Shown: positions 26,792-37,415, counted from the first letter of the stretch. The stretch: 64,000 bases of DNA from Hydrogenophilus sp. (GCA_020725265.1 DYFK01000005.1:62001-126000); one strand, 5' to 3'. Program-made: numbers and translations. Notes: a model not told the origin generated them from the letters alone.

Positions 26792-29422
26792 TCAGACGAA
26801 GGACACCCCGAGATGGCTCTCGATTTCCAGGCGCAGGCCGATGAAAGCGGCTTCGAGGTCGTCACTCGCGTCGGCGCAAGCCGGCCAATCCCCGGCGCGC
26901 GCGGCGGTTTCGGCATTCGCGGCCAGTTCCGCCAGGGCTTCCGCCCCCAGATAGACGGCCGCGCCCTTGATCTGATGCGCCTGACGCCCCGCGAGTGGGC
27001 CATCGCGCAGATCCACCGCCCGAGACAGTTCGGCGAGCAGTTGTTCGGTACTGGTGACGAACAGGCGCAACATTTCATCGATCCGCGCGGGATCGTCGCG
27101 ACAGATTCTTCCCAATCTGACCAGATCGAAATGGCGCGCTTCGGTCACCGCCGTGCTCTCGATCACCGCTTCCGCCGAAACCGCCGGGGATGCCACCAGG
27201 TGCTCCGGCAACCAGCGCCGGAGCGCGGCCACCAGCTCGGGCTGGCGCAGGGGCTTGGCCAGATAGTCGTCCATGCCGGCCTGGCGGCAGGAATCGGCGA
27301 TGCCGGCCATGGCATTGGCGGTCAACGCCAGGATCGGCAGACGCGCGCGCGGTTCCGGGCCGGCGGCCTCGTCGGCGCGAATGGCTCGGGTCGCGGTAAA
27401 GCCATCCCATTCCGGCATCTGGCAATCCATGAGCACCAAATCCACCGGCGGCGACGCCGCGCGCAGTTTTTCATAGGCGATCCGGCCGTCATCGGCCAGG
27501 CTGACCCGGATACCGAGGTGTTCCAGCATGAAGGCCAGCAGCTTCTGGTTCACCGGATTGTCCTCCGCGACCAAGACATGCGCGCCGGGAAACGAGACCG
27601 GCGCGTCACGTTCGCCGACTTCCGCCGGACCCCGCCGCTCCGTCGCCGGCATCGGCAAGCGCAGCGTGAACACGCTGCCGCGGCCCACCTCGCTGTCGAG
27701 TTCAAGCTGGCCGCCCATCAACACGGCGAGCTGGCGGCAGATGGCCAGACCGAGGCCGGTACCGCCGAACCGGCGGGTGACCGAACCGTCGGCCTGGGCG
27801 AACGCCTCGAACACCCGTTCACGCGCTTCCGGTGGTATGCCGATGCCGGTATCGCTGACCGCGAACGCCAGCGTGCCCGGGCGATCGAGGTCGGCATCCA
27901 CGCTCAGACGGATTTCTCCGGCGGCGGTGAACTTGATGGCGTTGTCGAGCAGATTGAGCAGGATCTGGCGCAGCCGCAACGGATCGCCACGCACCCAGCC
28001 CGACGCGCCCTCGCCCCGAATCAGGCTCAGGCGCAGATCCTTGGCGTCGCAGCGTGGCAGATAAAGGTCGAGCACGTCCTTGATCAGCGCGTCGAGATCG
28101 AAATCAATCGCTTCGACGTTCAATCTCCCGGCCTCGATCCGCGAAAAATCGAGCAGGTCGTTGATGATGCCCATCAGCGACTCGGCGGAACGGTCGATCG
28201 CCTCGGCGTACTCGCGCTGGCGGGCGGACAGCGGCGTGTCGAGCAGCAACCGGGTCATGCCCAGAATACCGTTCATGGGCGTCCGGATCTCATGGCTGAC
28301 GTTGGCGACGAACTGCGATTTCATCTCGGTCGCCGCCAGCGCCGCGTCGCGGGCCGCTTCCAAGGTCGCTTCGGCCTCCTTGCGCGGCGAGATGTCGCGC
28401 ATGATCGCCTGGATTACCGGCTGGCCGTCCAGACGCATGGCGTGCAACGCGATCTCCGCTGGGAAGGTGGTGCCATCCGGCCGGCGCGCGGTCCACTGGA
28501 AAAAAGCGTGGCCCTTCTCGACCGCCTCGCGCAGGTGGCGGTCCGCCAGCAAGTACGGCGGCGTGCCGCAAGGCTGATCCTCGGCGCCAAGATCCTCTGG
28601 CCGTCGGCGCAGGAAATCCTGGACGCTGTCGATGCCGAACATTTCCAGCGTGGCGGGGTTGCAATCGGTAAAGCCCGCGCGATCGAGGATGACGATGCCG
28701 TCGGTGTTGGTCTCGAACAGGGTCTGGAACTTGGTCCGTTCGCGCTCGGTTGCCGCGGCCAGCCGGGCGGTGCGCCGCATCACCGTGACGGCGACGAGAC
28801 CGGCGACCAGCACGGCGAACACGCCCAGCGTCAGCATCAGCCAGCGGGTGCGCGCGTAATCACGGTGGGCGGCATCGGCGGCGAAGCTGGTCATCTCGCG
28901 CTGGATCTGGATCAGGGTATCGAGCTCGCGCACCAGCTGGCGCTGGAGCGGAATCGCCTCGCCGCGCAACAGATCGAAAGCCAGGAAGGTATAGCCGTCC
29001 ATGGCCAGGTCGACCACGCGCACCATGATCGGCCGGTTGGCGCGGGTCAGACTGTCGATGTTGGTGAGTACACGCTTTTCCGATTCCAGCGACAGCAGCG
29101 GTTCCAGCTCGGCGCGCACCTTCTGGTATTTCTCGCCGTAGTCATAGAAGCGGAGCATTTCCTCGTCCTTCTCGAACTGTTCGCTCATGACCACGATGGA
29201 CAACATGGAAATGGCCCGGTCGCGCAGGATGTCCCGCATCTGGGTCGCCAGCCGGGTCTTCGGGCTCTTTTCCTGGACGATCGACTCCAGATGCGCGTTG
29301 GTGCGCGCGAGCTGGTCGAGACCGACCACGGTCAGCGCCACGATCAGGATCAGGGCAAGCGCGAAGCCGGCGCCAACCGTGGAAGCGAGTTTGAGCGGAA
29401 GACGGGTGATGGGGGTAGGCAT
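26792..29422 (-). CDS. BarA-like hybrid sensor histidine kinase/response regulator
   Basis: 876 residues. TM1 at about 12-36; a periplasmic helical sensor of about 135 residues; TM2 near 173-195; PAS domain (about 210-330, begins FQTLFETNTDGIVILDRAG); HisKA with phospho-His in FVANVSHEIRTPMNG; HATPase with N, G1 (DTGIGIP) and G2 (GTGLGLAI) boxes; receiver domain with DLVLMDCQMPEWDG phospho-Asp; C-terminal HPt with HQIKGAA. This is a full phosphorelay chain in one protein. No cognate output regulator is adjacent, so a distant partner (UvrY/GacA or other) is expected. The input is unknown. Confidence 0.93.
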   Translation of the reverse strand: MPTPITRLPLKLASTVGAGFALALILIVALTVVGLDQLARTNAHLESIVQEKSPKTRLATQMRDILRDRAISMLSIVVMSEQFEKDEEMLRFYDYGEKYQKVRAELEPLLSLESEKRVLTNIDSLTRANRPIMVRVVDLAMDGYTFLAFDLLRGEAIPLQRQLVRELDTLIQIQREMTSFAADAAHRDYARTRWLMLTLGVFAVLVAGLVAVTVMRRTARLAAATERERTKFQTLFETNTDGIVILDRAGFTDCNPATLEMFGIDSVQDFLRRRPEDLGAEDQPCGTPPYLLADRHLREAVEKGHAFFQWTARRPDGTTFPAEIALHAMRLDGQPVIQAIMRDISPRKEAEATLEAARDAALAATEMKSQFVANVSHEIRTPMNGILGMTRLLLDTPLSARQREYAEAIDRSAESLMGIINDLLDFSRIEAGRLNVEAIDFDLDALIKDVLDLYLPRCDAKDLRLSLIRGEGASGWVRGDPLRLRQILLNLLDNAIKFTAAGEIRLSVDADLDRPGTLAFAVSDTGIGIPPEARERVFEAFAQADGSVTRRFGGTGLGLAICRQLAVLMGGQLELDSEVGRGSVFTLRLPMPATERRGPAEVGERDAPVSFPGAHVLVAEDNPVNQKLLAFMLEHLGIRVSLADDGRIAYEKLRAASPPVDLVLMDCQMPEWDGFTATRAIRADEAAGPEPRARLPILALTANAMAGIADSCRQAGMDDYLAKPLRQPELVAALRRWLPEHLVASPAVSAEAVIESTAVTEARHFDLVRLGRICRDDPARIDEMLRLFVTSTEQLLAELSRAVDLRDGPLAGRQAHQIKGAAVYLGAEALAELAANAETAARAGDWPACADASDDLEAAFIGLRLEIESHLGVSFV

Positions 29423-29514
29423 GTCCGGCCGAATGGAAATGGCTCGCCCATGTTAGCCCGGTTTATCGCGCCCGACGGTGGCGCCGGACTGATCCTTTGA
29501 TACCAGTTTCCCGC

Positions 29515-30405
29515 TCAGCGCCCCAGACTCCAGCCCAGCCCGAGCAAGGCACCCAGAAACAGCACGAGGAAAAGCGCCGCCCAGAACTGGAAGCGGCGGG
29601 CCAGGATCTCGGGTGGGTGGTTGGCGATCAGATAGGGCAGACCGTTGTCGGGTCGACGCAGGGTATGGGTGGGTGGGCGGTCGCGGATCGCCTGGTGACG
29701 CCGTTCGATCTCCCGGCGCGCGGCCTGGCGCGCCAGCGCCCATTCACGGCTGTCGATCTCGCCGTCACCGTCGAGATCGAAGCGGGCGCGCAACGCCTCC
29801 TGATCTTCTTTCCACTCAGCCAGCAGATCGCCGACATCACGACGTGCGTCGAGCGGGATTTCGATACCACGTCGACTGTCGAAGGCGCCGATCGCATAGA
29901 GCGTGTCGCCCTGAAGCAGCACCCATTCGGTATGGCGGAGGTCGCCGACCTGACGGGTTTCCTTGTGCCGGCTATGGATGCGCGCCCCGTCCGGGTCGAG
30001 CGTGCAACGACCGCTGCCATCATCCAGGTCGAACGGCAGACCGCTCTCGCCCCGTTCGCTGAATTGCCACTTGTTGTTCGAGCGGCGCTCGACGATATAG
30101 CGGTACCACAGACATGGCAGGTGGGTGACCGGACTGACCAGCGGACCAGCCTCGGTCGGACGGGCAACGCCACGCAGCTCGACGTAGCCCTGGGCGGCGG
30201 AGGCGATGCGGGAAGTCGGCGTGTCACGGATCGCGCGGCCGTGGCGCAGGGATTCCAGCCAGGCCCAGAGATTGATCGGCACCGCCAGCGTGAACGCGAT
30301 CGACCAGGCACCCGCGATCTCGGTCTGGAGGGCGAGGACGAACAATCCCGCCTGGAGGTAGACGTACTGGATAGGCCCGAGCTTGTGGCGCAGGCGGTCG
30401 TGCAT
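29515..30405 (-). CDS. GIDE (BAM-like) domain membrane protein with an EF-hand
   Basis: 296 residues. Membrane segments near 14-50 and 274-293. The middle matches the GIDE/BAM domain of MULAN-type proteins: ASAAQGYVELRGVARP, SPVTHLPCLWYRYIVERR, then a beta-rich stretch with FDLDDGSGRCTLDPDGA. Residues 210-221 form a perfect EF-hand loop (D210, D212, D214, E216, D218, E221). There is no RING domain, so it is not a ubiquitin ligase. It is 7 bases downstream of lemA, a common bacterial pairing. It may act as a calcium-responsive envelope protein, which is inference. Confidence 0.8.
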   Translation of the reverse strand: MHDRLRHKLGPIQYVYLQAGLFVLALQTEIAGAWSIAFTLAVPINLWAWLESLRHGRAIRDTPTSRIASAAQGYVELRGVARPTEAGPLVSPVTHLPCLWYRYIVERRSNNKWQFSERGESGLPFDLDDGSGRCTLDPDGARIHSRHKETRQVGDLRHTEWVLLQGDTLYAIGAFDSRRGIEIPLDARRDVGDLLAEWKEDQEALRARFDLDGDGEIDSREWALARQAARREIERRHQAIRDRPPTHTLRRPDNGLPYLIANHPPEILARRFQFWAALFLVLFLGALLGLGWSLGR

Positions 30406-30412
30406 GCCGGCC

Positions 30413-30982
30413 TCAGCCGAACAGCGCCTTGAGGTCGACGTCCTTCCTGTCTTCCTCGCTGAAGGTCAGCAAGGGCCGGGGACCGAAGTGGAACAGCCGC
30501 GCGACGATGTTCTCGGGAAACTGTTCGATGCGCGCGTTGTTGATGTTCACGTGCTCGTTGTACAGCTCACGACGATCGGCGATGGCATCCTCGAGCGCGG
30601 TGATGCGCGTCATCAGTCGGGCGAAGTGCTCGTTCGCGCGCAGTTCCGGATAAGCCTCGACCACCGCGAAGATCTGGCCCAGACCCATGCGCAACGCGGT
30701 TTCCGCCTGACCGAGCGCGGGGATATCCTGGCTCAGGCTGGCGGCCTGCACACGGCTCCGCGCTTCGGTCACCCGTTGCAGGGTTTCCTGCTCGAACTGC
30801 TTGTACTGGCGGCAGGTTTCCACCAGTTTGGGCAGTTCGTCATGGCGCTGCTTGAGCAGCACGTCGATGTTCGACCAGGACTTGGCGACGTTGTGCTTGA
30901 TGTTGACCAGCGTGTTGTAGATGAACACACCATAGATCAACAGGGCCAGGATCAATCCGTAGAACAGCGCGGCGGTCGGCAT
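30413..30982 (-). CDS. lemA: LemA family protein
   Basis: 189 residues. One N-terminal membrane helix (about 4-22), then a long helical domain. The conserved LemA block begins YNTLVNIKHNVAKSWSNIDVLLKQRHDELPKLV, and the later LRANEHFARLMTRITALEDAIADRRELYNEHVNINNARIEQFPENI is also conserved. Function is unclear; LemA proteins are membrane-tethered coiled-helical proteins with an extracytoplasmic domain. It sits 20 bases after gyrA and 7 before the GIDE gene on the same strand, so gyrA-lemA-GIDE may be one transcript. Confidence 0.93.
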   Translation of the reverse strand: MPTAALFYGLILALLIYGVFIYNTLVNIKHNVAKSWSNIDVLLKQRHDELPKLVETCRQYKQFEQETLQRVTEARSRVQAASLSQDIPALGQAETALRMGLGQIFAVVEAYPELRANEHFARLMTRITALEDAIADRRELYNEHVNINNARIEQFPENIVARLFHFGPRPLLTFSEEDRKDVDLKALFG

Positions 30983-31002
30983 GACGGCTTCCTCGTAGCG
31001 GA

Positions 31003-33564
31003 TTACTCTTCGTCGGAATCCAGCACGCGCTGGAGTCCGGACAGTTTTTCGCCCTCGCCCAGGTTGATCAAGGTGACACCCTGGGTCGAGCGGCCGAGCG
31101 AGCGGATTTCGCTGACCCGGGTGCGGATCAGCACGCCACCAGTGGTGATCAGCATGACTTCATCCTCGGCATCGACCAGGGTGGCGGCGACCACCTTGCC
31201 GTTGCGCGCCGACGTGGAAATGGCGATCACTCCCTGGCCACCACGGCCATGGCGCGAATAATCGCCGACCGGGGTGCGCTTGCCATAGCCGTTCTCGGTC
31301 GCGGTCAGCACGCTCTGCGCCTCGTTCTCGGCGATCAGCAAGGCGATGACGCGCCCGCCGGCCGACAGCTTGATGCCACGCACGCCACGCGCGCCACGCC
31401 CCATCGGCCGTACTTCGGTTTCGTCGAAACGGTTGGCCTTGCCCTCGTCGGAGAACAGCATGACGTCGTTCTGGCCGTTGGTGATGGCCACGCCGACCAG
31501 GTAATCGTCGTCGTCCAGGCTGACGGCGATGAGACCGGCGCTGCGCGGACGAGAGAACTCGGACAACGGAGTTTTCTTGACCGTGCCCAGCGAGGTCGCC
31601 ATGAACACGTAATGGTGTTCGTCGAACTCCTTGACCGGCAGGATGGCGTTGACCTTCTCGCCCTCCTCCATCTTGAGCAGGTTGACGATCGGCTTGCCGC
31701 GCGCGGCGCGCCCCCCCTGTGGCACTTCGTAGACCTTCAGCCAGAACAGGCGGCCACGGTTGGTGAAGCAGAGGATGTAGTCGTGAGTGTTGGCGATGAA
31801 CAGCTTCTCGATGAAGTCCTCTTCCTTGGTGCCGGCCGCCTGCTTGCCGCGGCCACCGCGCTTCTGGGTGCGATATTCGTCGAGCGGCTGCGCCTTGATG
31901 TAGCCAGTGTTGGACAGCGTGACCACCACGTCCTGCGGGGTGATCAGATCTTCCATGGAGATTTCGCCGCCCTGGGCGACGATCTCGGAGCGGCGCTTGT
32001 CGCCGAACGCCGCCTTCATCTCGCCCAGCTCGGTGGCGATGATCTCGGTCACCCGCTCCGGCTTGTCGAGAATGTCGAGCAGATCGGCGATGCGCGTCAT
32101 GACTTCGCCGTATTCGCCGACGATCTTGTCCTGCTCCAGTCCGGTCAGGCGCTGCAAGCGCAGGTCGAGAATGGCCTGGGCCTGGACTTCGGTGAGGAAA
32201 TACCCTTGCGCGCGTAGACCGAATTCCGGCGCCAGGTTGAGTGGGCGGAACGCCTCGACCGATGCCGCGTCGCCCGCCGCGCGCGCCAGCATCTCCTCGA
32301 CCACGCTGGAGCGCCAGGGCCGCGCCAGCAAGGCCGTCTTGGCCTCCGGCGGCGTCGCCGAAGCCTTGATCAGGGCGATGATCTCGTCGACGTTGGCCAG
32401 CGCCACCGCCAGACCTTCCAGGATATGGCCGCGATCGCGCGCCTTCTTCAGTTCGAACTGGGTACGCCGGGTGACGACTTCGCGCCGGTGGCGCAGAAAG
32501 GCTTCGAGAATCTGCTTGAGGTTCAGCAAACGCGGCTGGCCATCCAGGATGGCCACCATGTTCATGCCGAAGGTGTCCTGCATCTGCGTTTCCTTGTACA
32601 GATTGTTCAGGACCACTTCAGGAACTTCACCGCGCTTGAGTTCGATGACCATGCGCATGCCGGACTTGTCCGACTCGTCGCGAATCTCGCTGATGCCTTC
32701 CAGACGCTTCTCGCGCACCAGCTCGCCGATCTTCGCGCACAGATTGGCCTTGTTCACCTGATAGGGCAGCTCATCGACGATGATGGCCTGGCGGCCGCCG
32801 GATTTCTCGATATCCTCGAAATGGCATTTGGCGCGCATGACCACGCGGCCGCGACCGGTCCGGTAGCCGTCCTTGACGCCGGCGGTGCCATGAATGATGC
32901 CGGCGGTGGGAAAATCCGGCGCCGGCACGATCTCGATCAGATCCTCGATGGAAATCATCGGGTCGCGCAGCACGGCGATGCAGGCATCGACGATTTCGTT
33001 GAGGTTGTGCGGCGGAATGTTGGTGGCCATGCCGACGGCGATGCCGGAGGAGCCGTTGACCAACAGATTCGGGAACTTGGCGGGCAGGATCAGCGGCTCG
33101 TGCTCGGAGCCGTCGTAGTTGGGCCCGAAATCGACGGTTTCCTTGTCGATGTCGGCCAGCAGCTCGTGCGCCAGCTTGGCCATGCGGATCTCGGTGTAAC
33201 GCATGGCGGCGGCGTTGTCGCCGTCGACCGAGCCGAAGTTGCCCTGACCATCGACCAGCGGATAGCGCAGCGAAAAACTCTGGGCCATGCGCACGATGGT
33301 GTCGTACACCGCGGTATCACCATGCGGATGGTATTTACCGATGACGTCGCCGACCACGCGCGCGGATTTCTTGTAGGCCTTGTTCCAGTCGTTGTTCAGT
33401 TCGTGCATCGCGAACAGCACGCGCCGGTGCACCGGCTTGAGGCCATCGCGCACGTCTGGCAGCGCCCGACCGACGATCACGCTCATGGCGTAATCCAGAT
33501 AGGAACGGCGCATTTCCTCTTCCAGACTTACCGGAAGGGTTTCCTTGGCGAACGGGTTTTCCAT
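31003..33564 (-). CDS. gyrA: DNA gyrase subunit A
   Basis: 853 residues. Breakage-reunion subunit of gyrase, which adds negative supercoils. Catalytic Tyr is Y123 in [10 protein letters not shown]. The quinolone region reads [10 protein letters not shown], with Thr where E. coli has Ser83 and Asp retained at the 87-equivalent; Thr is a common wild-type residue in other genera, so this alone does not mean resistance. The C-terminal wrapping domain carries a GyrA box (KRGGRGK near residue 562) and the repeated beta-pinwheel blades. The start follows GGAGA. Divergent from mtaD. Confidence 0.98.
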   Translation of the reverse strand: MENPFAKETLPVSLEEEMRRSYLDYAMSVIVGRALPDVRDGLKPVHRRVLFAMHELNNDWNKAYKKSARVVGDVIGKYHPHGDTAVYDTIVRMAQSFSLRYPLVDGQGNFGSVDGDNAAAMRYTEIRMAKLAHELLADIDKETVDFGPNYDGSEHEPLILPAKFPNLLVNGSSGIAVGMATNIPPHNLNEIVDACIAVLRDPMISIEDLIEIVPAPDFPTAGIIHGTAGVKDGYRTGRGRVVMRAKCHFEDIEKSGGRQAIIVDELPYQVNKANLCAKIGELVREKRLEGISEIRDESDKSGMRMVIELKRGEVPEVVLNNLYKETQMQDTFGMNMVAILDGQPRLLNLKQILEAFLRHRREVVTRRTQFELKKARDRGHILEGLAVALANVDEIIALIKASATPPEAKTALLARPWRSSVVEEMLARAAGDAASVEAFRPLNLAPEFGLRAQGYFLTEVQAQAILDLRLQRLTGLEQDKIVGEYGEVMTRIADLLDILDKPERVTEIIATELGEMKAAFGDKRRSEIVAQGGEISMEDLITPQDVVVTLSNTGYIKAQPLDEYRTQKRGGRGKQAAGTKEEDFIEKLFIANTHDYILCFTNRGRLFWLKVYEVPQGGRAARGKPIVNLLKMEEGEKVNAILPVKEFDEHHYVFMATSLGTVKKTPLSEFSRPRSAGLIAVSLDDDDYLVGVAITNGQNDVMLFSDEGKANRFDETEVRPMGRGARGVRGIKLSAGGRVIALLIAENEAQSVLTATENGYGKRTPVGDYSRHGRGGQGVIAISTSARNGKVVAATLVDAEDEVMLITTGGVLIRTRVSEIRSLGRSTQGVTLINLGEGEKLSGLQRVLDSDEE

Positions 33565-33629
33565 GGGTGGAACGGTCTCCGAATATGTTGCTTGAGGAAC
33601 GTGTAGTTATCGCGGCCAGCAAGCGCGCG

Positions 33630-33638
33630 ATTCTAGCA
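33630..33638 (-). promoter_or_regulatory. Candidate extended -10 promoter for gyrA
   Basis: Minus-strand TGCTAGAAT fits TG-N-TANNNT. There is no recognisable -35 in the GC-rich sequence upstream. Transcription would start near 33623, about 60 bases before the gyrA start codon. Confidence 0.4.
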
Positions 33639-33712
33639 CGCCGGCCCACCCCGCCCGGCGTGACGCCGCTGGCGCGAGGCATTAGCATTCGCGGCCACGA
33701 CAAGGAGACTCC

Positions 33713-35044
33713 ATGAACGAATTCGCGGCCGATCTGCGCATCGACGCCGACTGGATCGTCCCGGTCCGTCCGGAGAACGCGGTAATCACCAATGCCAGCC
33801 TGATGGTCCGCGCCGGAAACATCGCGGCCATCACCAGCCGCGACGACGCCGACCGGAGCTGGCGCGCCGATCGGCGCGTCAACCTGCCCGGCCACGCGCT
33901 CATTCCCGGCCTGGTCAATCTGCACACGCACGCCGCGATGACCCTGCTGCGCGGCTATGCCGACGATCTACCCCTGATGAGCTGGCTGAACGACCATATC
34001 TGGCCGGCGGAAGCGCGCCACGCCAATGCCGAGTTCGTGCGCGACGGCACCCGCCTGGCCTGCCTGGAAATGCTGCATGGCGGCATCACCTGTTTCAACG
34101 ACATGTACTTCTTCCCGGGCGCGACACTGGAAGCGGCGGGCGAGGCCGGCATCCGCATCGCTGCCGGCCTCATTCTGGTCGACTTTCCCAGCGCGTACGC
34201 CAGCGATACCGACGATTATCTGCGCAAGGGCCTGGAACTGCGCGACGCCTGGCGTGACCAGCCACTCGCGCATTTCTGCCTGGCGCCGCACGCGCCCTAC
34301 TCGGTCGGCGATCGTGGCCTGGAGAAGATCGCCACCTACGCGGCGCAACTCGACCTGCCCATCCACATGCACGTCCACGAAACCGCCGACGAAGTCCGGC
34401 TGAGCCTGGAACGCTACGGCGTCAGGCCGCTCGCCCGGCTGAAGTCACTGGGTCTGCTCGGCCCGGGGCTGATCGCGGTACACGCGGTGCATCTGAATGA
34501 TCAGGAAATCACCTGGCTCGCCGAGCACGGCTGTCATGTCGCCCATTGCCCGGCTTCCAACCTGAAGCTGGCCAGCGGTTTCTCGCCAGTCGCGAAATTA
34601 CTCGACACCGGCGTCAACGTCGGCATCGGCAGCGATGGCGCCGCCAGCAACAACCGCCTGGACATGCTCGCGGAGACGCGGCTGGCCGCCCTGTTGTGCA
34701 AGGGTATCAGCGGAAACCCGGCCAGCCTGCCCGCGCACCGCGCCCTGGAAATGGCGACACTGGCCGGCGCCCGCGCTCTCGGCCTGGACAACCGCATCGG
34801 TTCGCTGGAAATTGGCAAATCCGCCGATCTTGTCGCCATCGATCTCGATCGCCCCACCACCCAGCCCTGTTACGACCCCGTCTCGCAACTGGTCTACAGC
34901 GCGGGCCGCGAACAGGTCAGTCACGTCTGGGTCGGTGGCAACCAAGTCGTCGCGGATGGGCGTTGCCAGACCCTCGACGAGACCAGGCTACTGTCGCGCG
35001 CTCACGCTTGGCGCGGCCGCATCGCCGGCAGCAACGCGAACTGA
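33713..35044 (+). CDS. mtaD: TRZ/ATZ-family amidohydrolase, 5-methylthioadenosine/S-adenosylhomocysteine deaminase type
   Basis: 443 residues. Metal-dependent deaminase. The metal site is NLHTHAAMTLLRGYADD (HxH), then HMHVHETADEV, HAVHLNDQEI and GSDGAASNNRLDML with the metal Asp. Family members deaminate methylthioadenosine or S-adenosylhomocysteine, opening a route to methylthioinosine salvage; in Pseudomonas this gene sits next to ubiG near gyrA. Here gyrA is divergent next door but ubiG is absent. Start ATG 33713 follows AAGGAGA. The exact substrate needs testing. Confidence 0.88.
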   Translation: MNEFAADLRIDADWIVPVRPENAVITNASLMVRAGNIAAITSRDDADRSWRADRRVNLPGHALIPGLVNLHTHAAMTLLRGYADDLPLMSWLNDHIWPAEARHANAEFVRDGTRLACLEMLHGGITCFNDMYFFPGATLEAAGEAGIRIAAGLILVDFPSAYASDTDDYLRKGLELRDAWRDQPLAHFCLAPHAPYSVGDRGLEKIATYAAQLDLPIHMHVHETADEVRLSLERYGVRPLARLKSLGLLGPGLIAVHAVHLNDQEITWLAEHGCHVAHCPASNLKLASGFSPVAKLLDTGVNVGIGSDGAASNNRLDMLAETRLAALLCKGISGNPASLPAHRALEMATLAGARALGLDNRIGSLEIGKSADLVAIDLDRPTTQPCYDPVSQLVYSAGREQVSHVWVGGNQVVADGRCQTLDETRLLSRAHAWRGRIAGSNAN

Positions 35045-35077
35045 CGGATCGGCGCATACGGCGGTGCCGTCATCAAT

Positions 35078-35617
35078 TCAAACAATACCGCGCCACTGGC
35101 CGGGCGCCAGACCGTCCAGGCGATAATCGCCAATCGCCGCGCGAATCAGCCGAAGGGTCGGGAACCCCGCCTTGGCGGTCATGCGCCGGACTTGGCGATT
35201 CTTGCCCTCGGTCAGCACGATCTCGATCCAGGTGGTGGGAATGGCCTTGCGATAGCGCACCGGTGGATCACGTGGCCACAAGCCGGCCGGCTCCGCGATC
35301 ACCCGTGCCCGCGCGGGCCTGGCGACGAAATCACCGAGCGGCATCGGCCGACGCAACGGCGCCAGATCCGTATCCACTGGCGCGCCCTCCACCTGTGCCC
35401 AGTAGGTCTTGGGCAACTTGTGGCGGGGATCGGCGAGGCGATGCTGTAGCGCACCATCGTCGGTTAGAATCAACAGGCCTTCGCTGTCCGCGTCCAACCG
35501 GCCCGCCGCGTAGACACCGGGCAGGTCGATGTAGTCCTTGAGTCCGGCATGACCGTCCTCGGCGGTGAACTGGCTCAATACCCCATAGGGTTTGTTGAAA
35601 AGCAGGATGCGGGCCAT
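35078..35617 (-). CDS. rluE: 23S rRNA pseudouridine synthase RluE-like
   Basis: 179 residues, a short RsuA-family pseudouridine synthase without an S4 domain, the RluE layout. It begins [14 protein letters not shown], with the catalytic Asp in [17 protein letters not shown]. The C-terminal [25 protein letters not shown] block is characteristic. RluE modifies U2457 of 23S rRNA in E. coli. The gene is divergent from icd with 27 bases between starts, the same pairing as in E. coli. Confidence 0.92.
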   Translation of the reverse strand: MARILLFNKPYGVLSQFTAEDGHAGLKDYIDLPGVYAAGRLDADSEGLLILTDDGALQHRLADPRHKLPKTYWAQVEGAPVDTDLAPLRRPMPLGDFVARPARARVIAEPAGLWPRDPPVRYRKAIPTTWIEIVLTEGKNRQVRRMTAKAGFPTLRLIRAAIGDYRLDGLAPGQWRGIV

Positions 35618-35644
35618 CCGTTTCGTTTTCGATCAGGAGTCAAT

Positions 35645-36883
35645 GTGAGTCACATCCAGAAGCCCGCGCAGGGCGAAAAAATCACCGTCAATGCCGATGC
35701 CTCGCTGAATGTGCCGGATCGCCCGATTATCCCCTTCATCGAGGGCGACGGCACCGGCGTCGACATCACGCCGGTGATGCGACGGGTGCTCGACGCGGCG
35801 GTGGCCAAGGCCTACGGCGGCAAGCGCGGGATCGAATGGATGGAGGTCTATGCCGGCGAGAAGGCGACCCGGGTTTACGGCGCGGATGTCTGGCTGCCGG
35901 AAGAAACCGTCGAGGCGGTGCGCGAATACGTCATATCGATCAAGGGCCCACTGACCACGCCCACCTCGGGCGGCATCCGCTCGCTCAACGTCGCCCTGCG
36001 GCAGATGCTCGACCTCTACGTCTGCCTGCGGCCGGTGCGCTATTTCGCCGGCGTGCCCTCCCCTGTGAAGCAGCCGGAAAAAGTGGACATGGTGATCTTC
36101 CGGGAGAACACCGAGGACATCTACGCCGGCGTCGAGTGGGAAGCCGGTTCCGCCGAAGTGAAGAAGGTCATCGAATTCCTGCAAAAGGAAATGGGCGTCA
36201 AGAAGATCCGCTTCCCGGAAACCTCCGCCATGGGCATCAAGCCGGTATCGGTAGAGGGCTCGGAACGCCTGATCCGCCGCGCCATCCAGTACGCAATCGA
36301 CAACCACCGCAAGTCGGTGACCTTGGTGCACAAGGGCAACATCATGAAGTTCACCGAGGGCGGCTTCAAGAAATGGGGCTACGAATTAGCCGTGCGCGAG
36401 TTCGGCGGCGAGCCGATCGACGGCGGACCCTGGGTGAAACTGCCCAACGGCATCGTCATCAAGGATGTCATCGCCGACGCATTCCTGCAGCAGATCCTGC
36501 TGCGTCCGGAAGATTACGACGTCATCGCCACGCTTAATCTGAACGGCGACTACGTTTCCGACGCGCTGGCGGCGGAAGTCGGCGGTATCGGCATCGCGCC
36601 CGGCGCCAACCTGTCCGACACCGTGGCCATGTTCGAAGCGACGCATGGCACCGCGCCCAAGTACGCTGGCAAGGACTACGTCAATCCGGGCTCCATCGTC
36701 CTGTCCGGCGAAATGATGTTGCGGCACATGGGCTGGATCGAGGCTGCCGATCTGATCATCAAGGGCATGGATGGCGCCATCCGCTCCCGCAATGTCACCT
36801 ACGATTTCGCCCGCCTGATGGAAGGCGCGAACCAGATCACATGTTCGGCATTCGGAGAGGAAATCGTGCGCTGCATGGATTGA
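35645..36883 (+). CDS. icd: NADP-dependent isocitrate dehydrogenase
   Basis: 412 residues. GTG start at 35645 after AGGAG; upstream codons belong to the divergent rluE region. Oxidative decarboxylation of isocitrate to 2-oxoglutarate in the TCA cycle. Substrate-binding residues lie in [17 protein letters not shown], where the Ser corresponds to the one phosphorylated by AceK in E. coli. The metal/substrate motif [23 protein letters not shown] and the NADP-contacting [12 protein letters not shown]-type loop are intact. No aceK is in the window. Confidence 0.98.
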   Translation: MSHIQKPAQGEKITVNADASLNVPDRPIIPFIEGDGTGVDITPVMRRVLDAAVAKAYGGKRGIEWMEVYAGEKATRVYGADVWLPEETVEAVREYVISIKGPLTTPTSGGIRSLNVALRQMLDLYVCLRPVRYFAGVPSPVKQPEKVDMVIFRENTEDIYAGVEWEAGSAEVKKVIEFLQKEMGVKKIRFPETSAMGIKPVSVEGSERLIRRAIQYAIDNHRKSVTLVHKGNIMKFTEGGFKKWGYELAVREFGGEPIDGGPWVKLPNGIVIKDVIADAFLQQILLRPEDYDVIATLNLNGDYVSDALAAEVGGIGIAPGANLSDTVAMFEATHGTAPKYAGKDYVNPGSIVLSGEMMLRHMGWIEAADLIIKGMDGAIRSRNVTYDFARLMEGANQITCSAFGEEIVRCMD

Positions 36884-36932
36884 ACGCCCGCGGGCCGGTT
36901 GTCGCCCGCGATATCGGCATGGGCGGCGGCCA

Positions 36933-37118
36933 CTATACGGGTGGCGCGGTCGCCCCCATATGCCGAAGCAGCTCTATGAGTTCATCAGCGATCGGGCCGA
37001 GTTCTTCTTTTTGCCGTTCGAGGCCGATCAGCAGATTCGCGATGCGATCATCAATGACGACGGAAACGTCCCTACCCGGGGAAAGATCGGATTGGGTGGA
37101 GAGATTGGGGAGATCCAT
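36933..37118 (-). CDS. Small hypothetical protein
   Basis: 61 residues from ATG 37118, chosen because CAGGAG (37127-37132 on the minus strand) is eight bases before it; a GTG three codons upstream would overlap that site. The predicted product is acidic with one long amphipathic helix ([19 protein letters not shown] then [13 protein letters not shown]). I do not recognise it. It lies between the end of icd and cspD, reading with cspD. Good ribosome site and helix pattern favour a real gene. Confidence 0.5.
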   Translation of the reverse strand: MDLPNLSTQSDLSPGRDVSVVIDDRIANLLIGLERQKEELGPIADELIELLRHMGATAPPV

Positions 37119-37211
37119 CTTGGCCACTCCTGCGCCAGCGTTTTATCAACGTATAGCACAGGGGGCCCGGAGCGGCGGACGGCAATATCCCCATCCGCCT
37201 GAAAAACCGAA

Positions 37212-37415
37212 TCAGATCGGCTGGATGTTCGACGCTTGCTTGCCTTTGGGGCCGTCGACCACATCGAAGGAAACGCGCTGGTTTTCCTTCAGGCTCTTGA
37301 AGCCCTTGGCGTTGATGGCGGAAAAATGCGCGAACACGTCATCGCCGCCGCCATCCGGAGTGATGAAACCGAAGCCTTTTGAATCGTTAAACCATTTAAC
37401 AGTGCCAGTGGCCAT
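37212..37415 (-). CDS. cspD: Cold-shock domain protein (CspD/CspA-like)
   Basis: 67 residues, one OB-fold cold-shock domain. RNA-binding motifs RNP1 ([11 protein letters not shown]) and RNP2 (DVFAHFSAI) are intact. Binds single-stranded nucleic acid. Position divergent from clpS-clpA is the place of cspD in E. coli, but the protein could serve as a general cold-shock protein. The gene follows AGGAG. The 169-base gap shared with clpS is AT-rich relative to the rest of the window, fitting a promoter and long leader. Confidence 0.93.
   Translation of the reverse strand: MATGTVKWFNDSKGFGFITPDGGGDDVFAHFSAINAKGFKSLKENQRVSFDVVDGPKGKQASNIQPI

Noticed and set aside
26765-29500. 911-codon open frame on the plus strand
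   Set aside because: Mirror of the hybrid histidine kinase; no recognisable motifs, Arg/His/Gln-rich as shadow frames in this genome are.
33320-33484. Quinolone-resistance mutation in gyrA (Thr at the Ser83-equivalent)
   Set aside because: Thr is the normal residue in several genera, and Asp87-equivalent is unchanged; resistance cannot be claimed.
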